NCBI GenBank assembly: GCA_023150215.1
Contig: JAKLLJ010000032.1
Span: 1 to 11,139 of the forward strand
Reading direction: 5' to 3'
DNA length: 11,139 nucleotides
Source of the DNA: Thauera sp.
Lineage (GTDB): Bacteria > Pseudomonadota > Gammaproteobacteria > Burkholderiales > Rhodocyclaceae
Translations under genes and position numbers: made by a program
Notes under the pieces: model-generated
Seen by the model: the letters and a program-made list of their open reading frames with translations, nothing else
Databases searched by the model: none
Told to the model about the DNA's origin: nothing
Shown here: piece by piece, positions 1 to 7,038 of the stretch
Numbering within the stretch: the first letter of the stretch is position 1
How the letters are laid out: each line of letters opens with the position of its first letter

Positions 1-2
1 CC

Positions 3-1424
3 AACGGCAGCGCCATCCTGGGGCCGCAGGCGCAGGTGCACGAGACCCGCCTGCGCCTGGCCGCCGAAGGCCTGCCCAAGGGCGGGCTGGCCGGCTTCGA
101 GCTGATGGACGGGCAAAAGCTCGGCATCTCGCAGTTCAACGAACAGATCAACTACCAGCGCGCGCTCGAAGGCGAGCTGTCTCGCACCGTGCAGGCCATC
201 GACGCGGTGGCGAGCGCACGCGTGCACCTGGCGATGCCCAAGCAGACCGCCTTCCTGCGTGACGACCAGCGCCCGACCGCCTCGGTGATGGTGAACCTGC
301 GCCCGGGCCGCGTGCTCGCCGCCAACCAGGTCGCCGGCATCGTGCACCTGGTGTCGTCGAGCGTGCCGCGCATGAGCGCGGAGGGGGTCAAGATCGTCGA
401 CCAGAACGGCAAGCTGCTCACCGAGCAGGCCGACCCGCTGATGCGCGCCGGCCTCAACGCCAACCAGCTCGAATACGTTCGCCTGCTCGAGCAAGGCTTC
501 ATCGACCGCATCGACAGCATCCTGGTGCCCCTGATCGGCAAGGGCAATTTCGGCGCCCAGGTCGCGGCCGATGTCGACTTCAACCAGGTCGAGCAGACCG
601 CCGAGACCTACAAGCCCAACCCCACGCCCGACCAGGCGATCCGCAGCCAGCAGACCAACGAGGCCTTCAACCCGCAGCCGGGCCCGCAAGGCGTGCCGGG
701 CGCGCTCACCAACCAGCCGCCGGTGCCTGCCACCGCCCCGCTCACCGCACCGCCGGCGGGCGCCGCACAGGGCGCAGGCGCGCAGGGGCTGGTGAGCGGC
801 AACCGCAGCGCGGTGCTCAACTACGAGCTCGATCGCAGCATCCAGCACACCAAGCAGGCGATCGGCCAGGTCAGGCGCCTGTCGGTGGCGGTGGTGGTGA
901 ACAACCGCAGCATTCCCGGCCCGGACGGCAAGCCCACCACGGTGCCGCTCACCGACGACGAGATCGCGCGCATCACCAATCTGGTCCGCGAGGCGGTAGG
1001 CTACAGCGCTGATCGTGGCGACACGATCAACGTCGCCAGCGGCGACTTCGCCGCCGACGGCTCGCAGGCCGTGTTGCCGCCATGGAAAGACCCCGAGATG
1101 ATCGCGCTCGGCAAGGAAGGCCTGAACTGGTTGCTCGTGCTGGTGGCGATCCTGTTCGCGTACTTCGGGGTGATCCGCCCGCTGCTGCGCACCGTGGTTC
1201 CGCCCAAGACCAAGCCCGACGAAGCGTCGGCCGCAGCCAGGGAGGGGGAAGAGGGCGAAGACGGCGTACGCGTCACCCTGTCGGGCGAGGACGGCGGCCA
1301 AGCGACGGAAGAAACCTTCGAGCAGCGCCTCCAGCTCGCTCGCTCGATGGCGGCCGACGATCCGAAGATGGTCGCCAACCTGATCAAGGAGTGGATGGGC
1401 TTGAATGAGGAGGCTCGCAAGTGA
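3..1424 (+). CDS. fliF: Flagellar MS-ring protein FliF, 3' part (5' end outside window)
   Basis: FliF forms the MS ring in the inner membrane, on which the rotor and export gate assemble. The reading frame is open from the left edge, so the gene is partial: 473 residues are visible, against roughly 550-570 for the family, and the N-terminal membrane helix is missing. The first third carries the ring-building YscJ/FliF domain, with the family stretch ARVHLAMPKQTAFLRD (about nt 213-260). A Pro/Gly/Ala-rich segment at about nt 610-795 matches the variable periplasmic part. It is followed by the conserved NYELDRSIQHTKQ stretch (about nt 819-857). A second membrane helix lies at about nt 1119-1190 (LNWLLVLVAILFAYFGVI), then an acidic cytoplasmic linker, and finally the short C-terminal segment ending in MGLNEEARK that in this family docks onto FliG. 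The stop overlaps the fliG start by 4 bases, indicating translational coupling. Family assignment is secure. Confidence 0.97.
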   Translation, partial: NGSAILGPQAQVHETRLRLAAEGLPKGGLAGFELMDGQKLGISQFNEQINYQRALEGELSRTVQAIDAVASARVHLAMPKQTAFLRDDQRPTASVMVNLRPGRVLAANQVAGIVHLVSSSVPRMSAEGVKIVDQNGKLLTEQADPLMRAGLNANQLEYVRLLEQGFIDRIDSILVPLIGKGNFGAQVAADVDFNQVEQTAETYKPNPTPDQAIRSQQTNEAFNPQPGPQGVPGALTNQPPVPATAPLTAPPAGAAQGAGAQGLVSGNRSAVLNYELDRSIQHTKQAIGQVRRLSVAVVVNNRSIPGPDGKPTTVPLTDDEIARITNLVREAVGYSADRGDTINVASGDFAADGSQAVLPPWKDPEMIALGKEGLNWLLVLVAILFAYFGVIRPLLRTVVPPKTKPDEASAAAREGEEGEDGVRVTLSGEDGGQATEETFEQRLQLARSMAADDPKMVANLIKEWMGLNEEARK

Positions 1425-2422
1425 CGACGCCTGACGAAGGCCTGGAGAAGGCCGCGCTGCTTCTGATGACGCTCGGTGCCGATGCCGCCGCCGGGGTGCT
1501 GCGCCAGCTCGGCCCGCGCGAAGTGCAGAAGCTGACGATGAAGATGACCTCGATGGCGCCACAGGGGCGTGACGCGGTCGAGCGGGTGCTGCGCGAGATG
1601 AACGAGCACTTCGGCAAGGGCGCGATGATCCAGTCCGACGACGAGCAGCTGCGCGAGATGCTGACCAAGGCGCTCGGCGACGAGCGCGCCGGCCAGTTGC
1701 TGTCGCGCATGTTGAACGGTTCGGAGACCGCCGGCATCGAGAGCCTGAAGTGGATGGACGCGCCCACCGCAGCGGACCTGATCAAGGGCGAGCACCCGCA
1801 GATCATCGCCACCATCCTGGTGCACCTCGAGTTCGACCAGGCCGGCGAGATCCTCAAGAACTTTGACCAGCGCCTGCGCAACGACGTGGTGCTGCGCATC
1901 GCCACCCTCGACGGCGTGCAGCCGAGCGCACTCAAGGAGCTCAACGACGCCCTCACCCGCATGCTGTCGGGCGCCACCACGGTCAAGAAGGCAGCGATGG
2001 GCGGCGTGCGCCACGCCGCCGAAATCCTCAACTTCGTCGGCTCGACGGCCGAGACCGAGGTCATCGACAACGTGCGCGAGTACGATCCCGACCTGGCGCA
2101 GAAGATCCTCGACGAGATGTTCGTGTTCGAGAACCTGATCGACATCGACGACCGCGGCATCCAGACCATCCTGCGCGAGGTGCAGTCCGACTCGCTGATC
2201 ATCGCGCTCAAGGGCGCACCGCCCGAACTGCGCGAGAAGATCTTCAAGAACATGTCCTCGCGCGCCGCAGAGATGCTGCGCGAGGACCTCGAGGCGCGCG
2301 GCCCGGTGCGGCTGTCCGAGGTCGAGACCGAGCAGAAGGAGATCCTCAAGACCGTGCGCCGCCTGGCCGAGGAAGGCCAGGTCATGCTCGGCGGCAAGGG
2401 CGGCGACGATGGCTTCGTGTAA
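1421..2422 (+). CDS. fliG: Flagellar motor switch protein FliG
   Basis: FliG is the C-ring protein that couples stator ion flow to rotation and transmits switching. The product is 333 residues, the usual length. The start is GTG at 1421, chosen because GAGGAGG (1407-1413) lies 7 bases upstream and because GTGA gives a 4-base overlap with fliF. The N-terminal FliF-binding domain, the middle domain with the EHPQ motif at residues 124-127, and the C-terminal torque domain are all present. The charged torque residues fall at the positions known from E. coli: K264, R281, 288, D289 and R297. Position 288 is Glu instead of Asp, a conservative change. The C-terminal RGPVRLSEVE stretch is typical of the family. 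It is followed after 30 bases by fliH and is probably co-transcribed with fliF, fliH and fliI. Confidence 0.98.
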   Translation: MTTPDEGLEKAALLLMTLGADAAAGVLRQLGPREVQKLTMKMTSMAPQGRDAVERVLREMNEHFGKGAMIQSDDEQLREMLTKALGDERAGQLLSRMLNGSETAGIESLKWMDAPTAADLIKGEHPQIIATILVHLEFDQAGEILKNFDQRLRNDVVLRIATLDGVQPSALKELNDALTRMLSGATTVKKAAMGGVRHAAEILNFVGSTAETEVIDNVREYDPDLAQKILDEMFVFENLIDIDDRGIQTILREVQSDSLIIALKGAPPELREKIFKNMSSRAAEMLREDLEARGPVRLSEVETEQKEILKTVRRLAEEGQVMLGGKGGDDGFV

Positions 2423-2452
2423 TCAACCGGCACGCCTCGCGCGGGAGCGGAC

Positions 2453-3259
2453 GTGAGCATCGCGCGCCACCAGGCCGTGGGCGCCTATCGGCGCTGGGAA
2501 CCGACCGATTTCGACGCCGAGGACGGCGCTGGCGAGGCGGCAGCGCTGCCGCCCGGCGCTGCCGCGCCCGCGGCGCCCCCTCCACCTCGCACCGAGGTCG
2601 CCGCCAGCACTCCGCCGCCGGCGCCGGCCCCCGAACCCACCCTGCCCCCCGACTTCCAATTGCCGACCGCGGAAGAGATCGAGCGCATGCACGACGAGAT
2701 GCGTCGCGCCGGCTTCGACGAGGGCCGCCAGGAAGGCTACGCCGCTGGCCTCGAGGCCAGGCGCAGCGCAGGCTACGCCGAAGGCAAGGCGCACGCCGAA
2801 GCCGCCGCGGCGCAGCTGGCCGCGCTCGCCGACGGGCTCGACGAGGGGCTGCGCAAGCTCGATGACGAGATCGCCGAGGAGCTGATGGCGCTAGCGATCG
2901 AGATGGCACGCCGGATGGTGAAGCTGACCCTCGCCGAGCACCCCGAGACCATTCTCGACACCGTGCGCAGCGCGCTGCTGCAGCTGCCGCAAGGTCACGC
3001 CCAAATCCAGCTCCATCCCGACGATCTCGCCCTGGTGCGCGAACACCTCGGCGAGCAGATCGCCCATGCCGGCCACCGCCTGCAGGAAAGCGACCGCCTG
3101 CAGCGCGGCGAATGCCGCATCGACGGTCCCGGCGCGCAGGTCGACGCCACCCTGGCGACGCGCTGGCGGCGGGTGCTCGAATCGATCGGGCACGAGCGCG
3201 CGAGCTGGCAGCTCACCGACACCGCCCCCGGCGACATCGACGCGGACACCCCGGGATGA
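2453..3259 (+). CDS. fliH: Flagellar export ATPase regulator FliH
   Basis: FliH is the peripheral stalk of the flagellar type III export ATPase: it binds FliI and tethers it to the C ring and export gate. The product is 268 residues. The start is GTG at 2453, with GGGAG (2443-2447) 5 bases upstream. Residue W15, in RRWEPTDF, resembles the aromatic N-terminal docking segment of the family. Residues 30-68 are a low-complexity Pro/Ala linker. Glycines at 87, 91, 95, 99, 107 and 111 form the GxxxG-type helical repeat characteristic of FliH. Residues from about 120 form the helical and C-terminal FliI-binding domain ([31 protein letters not shown]). FliH is weakly conserved in general, so the assignment rests on the glycine repeat, the C-terminal domain and the position between fliG and fliI. 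Its end overlaps fliI by 4 bases (ATGA). Confidence 0.95.
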   Translation: MSIARHQAVGAYRRWEPTDFDAEDGAGEAAALPPGAAAPAAPPPPRTEVAASTPPPAPAPEPTLPPDFQLPTAEEIERMHDEMRRAGFDEGRQEGYAAGLEARRSAGYAEGKAHAEAAAAQLAALADGLDEGLRKLDDEIAEELMALAIEMARRMVKLTLAEHPETILDTVRSALLQLPQGHAQIQLHPDDLALVREHLGEQIAHAGHRLQESDRLQRGECRIDGPGAQVDATLATRWRRVLESIGHERASWQLTDTAPGDIDADTPG

Positions 3260-4650
3260 GCGATCACACCACGCTGTGGCGCGACTTTCTCGGCGATGGC
3301 CGGCGCCTGGTCGAAGGCTGCAACCCGTTCGAGGTGTCGGGCCGCCTCACCCGCATCAATGGCCTGGTGATGGAGGCTGCAGGCATCAAGCTGCCGCTCG
3401 GCTCGGGCTGCCGCATCCTGGTGCCCGGCGGCGGCGCGGTCGAGGCCGAGGTGGTCGGCTTCAACGGCGACAAGCTCTACATGATGCCCACCGACGACGT
3501 CTTCGGGCTCGCCCCCGGGGCGCGCGTGCTGCCGATGGAGGTCGGCGTGCCGCGCCTGGTGCCGGGCAAGCGCATCGGTCCGCGTCGGCGCGCCGCCGAC
3601 CGCGCCAAGCACCTGCCGGTGGGCGAGGCGCTGCTCGGCCGCGTGGTCGATGGCGCCGGTCGCCCGCTCGATGGCCTCGGCCCGCTCGTGACCCAGGAGA
3701 CACGCTCGCTGCAGGGGCGCGCGATCAACCCGCTCGCGCGCGCGCCAATCGCGCAGCCGCTCGACGTCGGCGTGCGCGCGATCAACGCCTTGCTCACCGT
3801 CGGCCGCGGCCAACGCTTGGGCCTGTTTGCCGGCTCGGGCGTGGGCAAGTCGGTGCTGATCGGCATGATGGCGCGCTACACCGAGGCGGAGATCATCATC
3901 GTTGGCCTGATCGGCGAGCGCGGGCGCGAGGTCAAGGAGTTCATCGAGCACAGCCTCGGGCCCGAGGGCCTGACGCGCTCGGTGGTGGTCGCCGCCCCCG
4001 CCGACACCAGTCCGCTGATGCGCATGCAGGGCGCGGCCTACGCCACCACGGTGGCGGAATACTTCCGCGACCAGGGCAAGCAGGTGCTGCTGATCATGGA
4101 TTCGCTGACCCGCTATGCGATGGCGCAGCGCGAGATCGCGCTCGCGATCGGCGAGCCGCCGGTCACCCGCGGCTATCCGCCCAGCGTGTTCGCCCGCCTG
4201 CCCGCGCTGGTCGAGCGCGCCGGCAACGGCCCCGAGGGCGGCGGCTCGATCACCGCCTTCTACACCGTGCTCGCCGAAGGTGATGACCAGCAGGACCCGA
4301 TCGCCGACGCCGCTCGCGCGATCCTCGACGGCCACTTCGTGCTGTCGCGCAACCTCGCCGACCAGGGCCACTACCCGGCGATCGACATCGAGCAGTCGAT
4401 CTCGCGCGCGATGCACAGCCTTGTGGGCGACGACCACTTCGGCGTGGTGCGCCAGTTCAAGCAGTTCTTCTCGCGCTATCAGCGCTCGCGTGACCTGATC
4501 GCGGTCGGCGCCTACCAGCCCGGAGGCGATCCTCTGCTCGACATGGCGGTCAAGTTGTACCCCAAGCTCGAGGCCTTCCTGCAGCAAGGCATCAACGAGC
4601 ACGAAACCTACGAGGGCGCGCTGCAGAAGCTGGCACGGGTGTTTTCCTGA
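3256..4650 (+). CDS. fliI: Flagellum-specific export ATPase FliI
   Basis: FliI is the cytoplasmic F1-beta-like ATPase that powers or primes export of flagellar subunits. The product is 464 residues, normal for the family. The Walker A motif GSGVGKS is at residues 193-199, the catalytic glutamate is E221 in GERGREV, and the Walker B strand [10 protein letters not shown] ends around D282. The spacing from Walker lysine K198 to E221 is the same as in the Salmonella enzyme (K188 to E211). The conserved stretch [18 protein letters not shown] is also present. The frame stays open for 48 codons upstream, but ATG 3256 is preferred: it gives an ATGA overlap with fliH, and the extra residues are an Arg-rich shadow of fliH. 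Here fliI is the last gene before a 405-base repeat-bearing gap, whereas fliJ usually follows at once. Confidence 0.98.
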   Translation: MSDHTTLWRDFLGDGRRLVEGCNPFEVSGRLTRINGLVMEAAGIKLPLGSGCRILVPGGGAVEAEVVGFNGDKLYMMPTDDVFGLAPGARVLPMEVGVPRLVPGKRIGPRRRAADRAKHLPVGEALLGRVVDGAGRPLDGLGPLVTQETRSLQGRAINPLARAPIAQPLDVGVRAINALLTVGRGQRLGLFAGSGVGKSVLIGMMARYTEAEIIIVGLIGERGREVKEFIEHSLGPEGLTRSVVVAAPADTSPLMRMQGAAYATTVAEYFRDQGKQVLLIMDSLTRYAMAQREIALAIGEPPVTRGYPPSVFARLPALVERAGNGPEGGGSITAFYTVLAEGDDQQDPIADAARAILDGHFVLSRNLADQGHYPAIDIEQSISRAMHSLVGDDHFGVVRQFKQFFSRYQRSRDLIAVGAYQPGGDPLLDMAVKLYPKLEAFLQQGINEHETYEGALQKLARVFS

Positions 4651-4651
4651 G

Positions 4652-4677
4652 TGCAGGAGCGGCGGAAGCCGCGAACA
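4652..4677 (+). repeat. REP-like palindromic element, copy 1
   Basis: A 26-base unit beginning TGCAGGAGCGGC and ending GCCGCGAACA. It differs from copy 3 (4788-4813) at one base, C for T at the third position, so the expected GTAG head reads GCAG. It can fold as GCGGC-GGAA-GCCGC. REP elements are typically a GTAG/GGAG tetranucleotide followed by a hairpin and are spread by RAYT transposases; that is family knowledge, and no RAYT gene is in this window. It starts one base after the fliI stop codon. Confidence 0.75.
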
Positions 4678-4723
4678 GGGGCTGCGGTACGCGCCGCACG
4701 TCGAGCCGGTCGATCGCCGCCGG

Positions 4724-4748
4724 GTTCGCGCCTTCCGGCGCTCCTACA
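4724..4748 (-). repeat. REP-like palindromic element, copy 2, inverted
   Basis: Read on the minus strand, this 25-base unit begins TGTAGGAGCGCC and ends GGCGCGAAC. Its hairpin is GCGCC-GGAA-GGCGC. Relative to copies 1 and 3 both stem arms have changed in a way that keeps pairing, while the GGAA loop and flanks are kept. Copies 1 and 2 face each other about 46 bases apart, the usual paired arrangement of REP doublets, and could form a larger hairpin spanning 4652-4748. Confidence 0.7.
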
Positions 4749-4757
4749 CGGGCGGTG

Positions 4758-4773
4758 CGGCGCTCCTGGCGCC
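4758..4773 (-). repeat. Degenerate REP-like half unit
   Basis: CGGCGCTCCT at 4758-4767 is identical to 4736-4745 inside copy 2, suggesting a truncated second inverted unit. It lacks the GTAG head: after the shared part the sequence continues GGCGCC instead of ACA. GGCGC (4759-4763) can pair with GCGCC (4769-4773) around a TCCTG loop. It may also be chance in G/C-rich DNA. Confidence 0.35.
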
Positions 4774-4787
4774 GGTGACCGGGGGGC

Positions 4788-4813
4788 TGTAGGAGCGGCG
4801 GAAGCCGCGAACA
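4788..4813 (+). repeat. REP-like palindromic element, copy 3
   Basis: A 26-base unit, TGTAGGAGCGGC to GCCGCGAACA, with 25 of 26 bases identical to copy 1. It carries the expected GTAG tetranucleotide at 4789-4792 and a GCGGC-GGAA-GCCGC hairpin. It is in direct orientation to copy 1 and inverted relative to copy 2, so the cluster alternates + - +, as in BIME-type mosaics. Confidence 0.75.
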
Positions 4814-4910
4814 CGCCCGCTCCACACCCGACGCCCGCCTTGCATCCAACGGCCGCTCCACACCCCGCCGCGAACCCGCACCATGCCCGCGCCTTCCCGC
4901 CCTCCCGCGC
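4811..4910 (+). terminator. C-rich, G-poor region: possible Rho-dependent termination (rut-like) segment
   Basis: By hand count these 100 bases contain 58 C and 19 G on the coding-direction strand, a marked C-over-G excess lying downstream of the fliI stop with no credible gene in it. Unstructured C>G stretches in untranslated RNA are the classic loading sites for Rho. The segment also contains a 13-base direct repeat, CCGCTCCACACCC, at 4817-4829 and 4853-4865. The terminator role is inference; there is no U-tract terminator here. Confidence 0.35.
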
Positions 4911-4916
4911 GAGCCG

Positions 4917-4933
4917 CGCCTCCCGTGGAGGCG
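4917..4933 (+). other. Short perfect hairpin in the fliI-fliJ gap
   Basis: CGCCTCC (4917-4923) pairs perfectly with GGAGGCG (4927-4933) around a CGT loop. No T-run follows, so it is not a canonical intrinsic terminator. It sits at the 3' edge of the C-rich stretch and could stall polymerase or stabilise an RNA end; function unknown. The remaining sequence up to 5000 shows nothing else that I can assign. Confidence 0.4.
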
Positions 4934-5019
4934 ATCCGGGCGTAGCGATCGCAAGCATTTCATCACGATCGACGGTCAGTCGGCTGGAAACTGCCCACCT
5001 CGGGTCGGCTGCGAGCGGC

Positions 5020-5025
5020 TAGAAT
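5020..5025 (+). promoter_or_regulatory. Weak candidate -10 box upstream of fliJ
   Basis: TAGAAT stands 30 bases before the fliJ start, in a relatively A/T-rich spot of an otherwise G/C-rich gap, and would give a leader of roughly 20-25 bases. No good -35 box is seen at the expected spacing, and there is no sigma-54 or sigma-28 match. The main support is context: the REP and C-rich gap would otherwise separate fliJ from its upstream promoter. Confidence 0.25.
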
Positions 5026-5055
5026 GCCGTTCGCAACGCCCCTCGATCGACGCCG

Positions 5056-5496
5056 ATGCCCGCCTCCTTCCACCTGCAGCCCCTGCTCGACCTCGCCAGC
5101 ACGCGCACCGACGAAGCGGCGCGCAAGCTCGGTGAGCTCGTCGCCGCCGAGCGCGATCTCGAGCAGAAGCTGAAGCTGCTCGAGGACTATCGCCACGAAT
5201 ACCACGAACGCTTCGTGCAGGCCGCACGTGACGGCCTCAGCCCCGAGGCGTGGCGCAACTACAGCGCCTTCATCGGCAAGCTCGACGATGCGATCGGCGT
5301 GCAGCGCAAGGCGGTGGACCAATCCCGCACACGCACCGCCGAGGGCCAGCAGGCCTGGCTCGCCCAGCGCACCAAACTGAAGGCTTTCGACACCCTGTCG
5401 CAGCGCCACCAGAACGAGGTGGCGCGCAGCGAGGCGCGCCAGGAGCAGAAGCGTTCCGACGAGCACGCCGCGCGTCGCGGCAACGAGGACAACTGA
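5056..5496 (+). CDS. fliJ: Flagellar export protein FliJ
   Basis: FliJ is the small coiled-coil protein that inserts into the FliI hexamer as a central stalk, contacts FlhA, and acts as an export chaperone escort. The product is 146 residues, the usual size. The N-terminus FHLQPLLDLASTRTDEA matches the family opening, and the whole chain is charged and helical with no Pro after residue 63, consistent with two long antiparallel coiled-coil helices. The C-terminal KAFDTLSQRHQNE segment is typical. ATG 5056 is the only sensible start, but no clear Shine-Dalgarno precedes it, unlike most neighbours. It is separated from fliI by the 405-base repeat-bearing gap and from fliK by 121 bases containing a sigma-54 promoter, so it may be transcribed alone or by read-through. 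Confidence 0.93.
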   Translation: MPASFHLQPLLDLASTRTDEAARKLGELVAAERDLEQKLKLLEDYRHEYHERFVQAARDGLSPEAWRNYSAFIGKLDDAIGVQRKAVDQSRTRTAEGQQAWLAQRTKLKAFDTLSQRHQNEVARSEARQEQKRSDEHAARRGNEDN

Positions 5497-5540
5497 GTCG
5501 CACCGGGTCGGCGCATGACCTGCGGGTACCGATCATCCGA

Positions 5541-5556
5541 TGGCATGAGCTTTGCT
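5541..5556 (+). promoter_or_regulatory. Sigma-54 (RpoN) type -24/-12 promoter for fliK and downstream genes
   Basis: TGGCATG (5541-5547), a 4-base spacer AGCT, and TTGCT (5552-5556) match the sigma-54 consensus TGGCACG-N4-TTGCW with a single deviation (T for C in the -24 box). The diagnostic GG (5542-5543) and GC (5554-5555) are exactly 10 bases apart. The start of transcription would be near 5567, about 50 bases before the fliK ATG. Sigma-54 with an enhancer-binding activator of FleQ/FlrC type controls flagellar operons in many polar flagellates; which activator acts here cannot be seen. Confidence 0.8.
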
Positions 5557-5570
5557 TTGGATGGCCTGTC

Positions 5571-5586
5571 GGATCGAACGCGATCC
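5571..5586 (+). other. Hairpin in the predicted fliK leader
   Basis: GGATCG (5571-5576) and CGATCC (5581-5586) form a perfect 6-bp stem with an AACG loop, only a few bases after the predicted sigma-54 transcription start. It could stabilise the 5' end of the message. It does not cover the fliK ribosome binding site (GAGG 5605-5608). Confidence 0.35.
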
Positions 5587-5617
5587 ATCGCACCCGCCCC
5601 ACCCGAGGCCTGCAACC

Positions 5618-7027
5618 ATGTCCGCACAGCTCTCCACCGCCAGTTTCACCAACAGTCTGAGCCCGCACACCGGCGCGCCAAGCCCGCGCACCGGCCTCTC
5701 CGTGTTGGAGGGGCTCGGTGCGCCGCCCGACAGCTTCTCGCGCGCGCTTGAAGCACGCATGCGCACGCCCGCCACCCCGCCCCGCGAACGCGAGCCCGTG
5801 CGCGAGCCGGAGCGCCACGACCTCGCCCCGACACCGCCCGCACGCGAACCAGGACGCAGCGACGGCCCCGGCAATGCCGCCGCATCGCCTGAGCCGCCGG
5901 CGCAAGGCGCGAGCGGGACCACCGGCACGGTGCAGACGAAGAATGAGGCCTCTGCAGACCCGGCCGACACAAGCGCACCACAACAAGCCGCAGCGAGCGA
6001 CGATACGGCACGAGAGAACGCTGCAGCAAACGCAGCCGCGCACGCCAGTGCGGCTGCAGGGCCTGGTTCCGGCAGCCGCACGCCGCTCGCGGCGGTTCCC
6101 GGCGATCACATGGCCGCCCTCGCCGCGGTTCCCGATGGCGCCACCGCGGCCATCGACGAAACGCTGCCGACCGCAGCAGAGGACGACGCGCCAGCGAGCC
6201 CCACCACCGACCCGGTCGCCCTTGCCGGTTTGCCGGCAGCGATTGCCGCCCTGCTCGCAGGGCGCGCCAAACCTCCCGCAAGCGGGGGTGAGCCCGGTAC
6301 ACTGCAGCTCGCCTCCGGAGGCGGCCTCAACTCGCCGCACAATCCGGTGCCGTCGCCGAAAGCCGATTGGCCGGTGCAGTGGAACGCAAGCGACGCCGGT
6401 GCGCAGGGAAGCGATGGTCACGCCCCGGTCTTCGTGCTGCACACGACCGCGGCAGCTACCCAGGCCGAGGCGGACATGACCGATTTTCCGGCGCTTGGCG
6501 GGGCAGCTGGCGCAGCTGGCGAGACGCTGCCAGCGGGCGCAATGCAGTCCCATGCGCCGCTGCACCTGCTGCGCCATTCGCCGGTCGCCCAGCCGGCGAC
6601 ACCGCAGTTGCCGGTCACCACACCGGCTGACGAGGCGGGCTGGGCCGAAGACGTGGGCGACCAGGTGCGCTGGATGCTCGGTCGTGCCGAGAGCAAGGTC
6701 GAACTGCTGCTGACGCCGCCAAACATGGGCAAGCTCGAGGTCTCGATCAGCCTCAACGGCGATCAGACCACGGCACAGTTCATCGCCTCGAGCCAGGCCG
6801 CTCGCGACGCGCTCGAACGTGCCATGCCGCAACTGCGCGAGGCCCTGCAGCAGGCGGGCATCATGCTCGGCGATGCCAACGTGAGCACGTCCGGCCAAGG
6901 CCGCGACCGTGAAGGCCAGCAGCGCCGTGGCGGAAGCGGTGAGGGCGCAGCCGCCGAAGGCACGGCCAGCGGCAGTGGCACAGTGTGGTTGAAGCAACAG
7001 CAGGGGATGGTCGACACCTTCGCCTGA
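5618..7027 (+). CDS. fliK: Flagellar hook-length control protein FliK
   Basis: FliK is exported during hook assembly, measures hook length, and switches the export gate to filament substrates through its C-terminal domain. The product is 469 residues. Residues 1 to about 340 are a low-complexity Ala/Pro/Ser/Thr-rich ruler region, as usual for this poorly conserved protein. The Flg_hook C-terminal domain spans about residues 348-425, with LLLTPPNMGKLEV at 363-375 and the family's alternating pattern after it, followed by a Gly/Arg-rich tail. The frame extends upstream to a TTG at 5552, but that codon lies inside the -12 promoter box. ATG 5618, with GAGG (5605-5608) 9 bases upstream, is therefore the start. 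It is the first gene of the probable fliKLMNOPQR unit, 93 bases before fliL. Confidence 0.95.
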   Translation: MSAQLSTASFTNSLSPHTGAPSPRTGLSVLEGLGAPPDSFSRALEARMRTPATPPREREPVREPERHDLAPTPPAREPGRSDGPGNAAASPEPPAQGASGTTGTVQTKNEASADPADTSAPQQAAASDDTARENAAANAAAHASAAAGPGSGSRTPLAAVPGDHMAALAAVPDGATAAIDETLPTAAEDDAPASPTTDPVALAGLPAAIAALLAGRAKPPASGGEPGTLQLASGGGLNSPHNPVPSPKADWPVQWNASDAGAQGSDGHAPVFVLHTTAAATQAEADMTDFPALGGAAGAAGETLPAGAMQSHAPLHLLRHSPVAQPATPQLPVTTPADEAGWAEDVGDQVRWMLGRAESKVELLLTPPNMGKLEVSISLNGDQTTAQFIASSQAARDALERAMPQLREALQQAGIMLGDANVSTSGQGRDREGQQRRGGSGEGAAAEGTASGSGTVWLKQQQGMVDTFA

Positions 7028-7038
7028 AGCGCATGAAT

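Noticed and set aside
3112..3255. 48-codon upstream extension of fliI
   Set aside because: Arg-rich sequence in the shadow of fliH, and the ATGA overlap start gives the normal FliI length.
3066..4283. 405-codon + strand frame overlapping fliH and fliI
   Set aside because: Arg/Ala/Pro-rich out-of-frame shadow of fliI, whose Walker motifs fix the true frame.
2995..4602. 535-codon open frame on the minus strand over fliH/fliI
   Set aside because: It lies opposite strongly conserved fliI and has a His/Arg/Ala-rich composition with no recognisable domain. Long antisense frames are expected in DNA with such G/C-biased third positions.
4630..4646. A perfect sigma-54 -24 box, TGGCACG (4631-4637), followed at N4 by TTTTC at the end of fliI
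   Set aside because: The essential GC of the -12 box is absent (TT instead), and the bases are fully explained as fliI codons for its C-terminal residues.
4651..5022. 123-codon + strand frame in the fliI-fliJ gap
   Set aside because: It runs through the REP units, is Arg/Pro/Ala-rich, starts at a GTG inside copy 1 with no ribosome site, and resembles no family. The gap is better read as non-coding.
5552..5617. 22-codon upstream extension of fliK from a TTG
   Set aside because: The TTG is inside the -12 promoter element and upstream of the predicted transcript start; ATG 5618 has a ribosome site.
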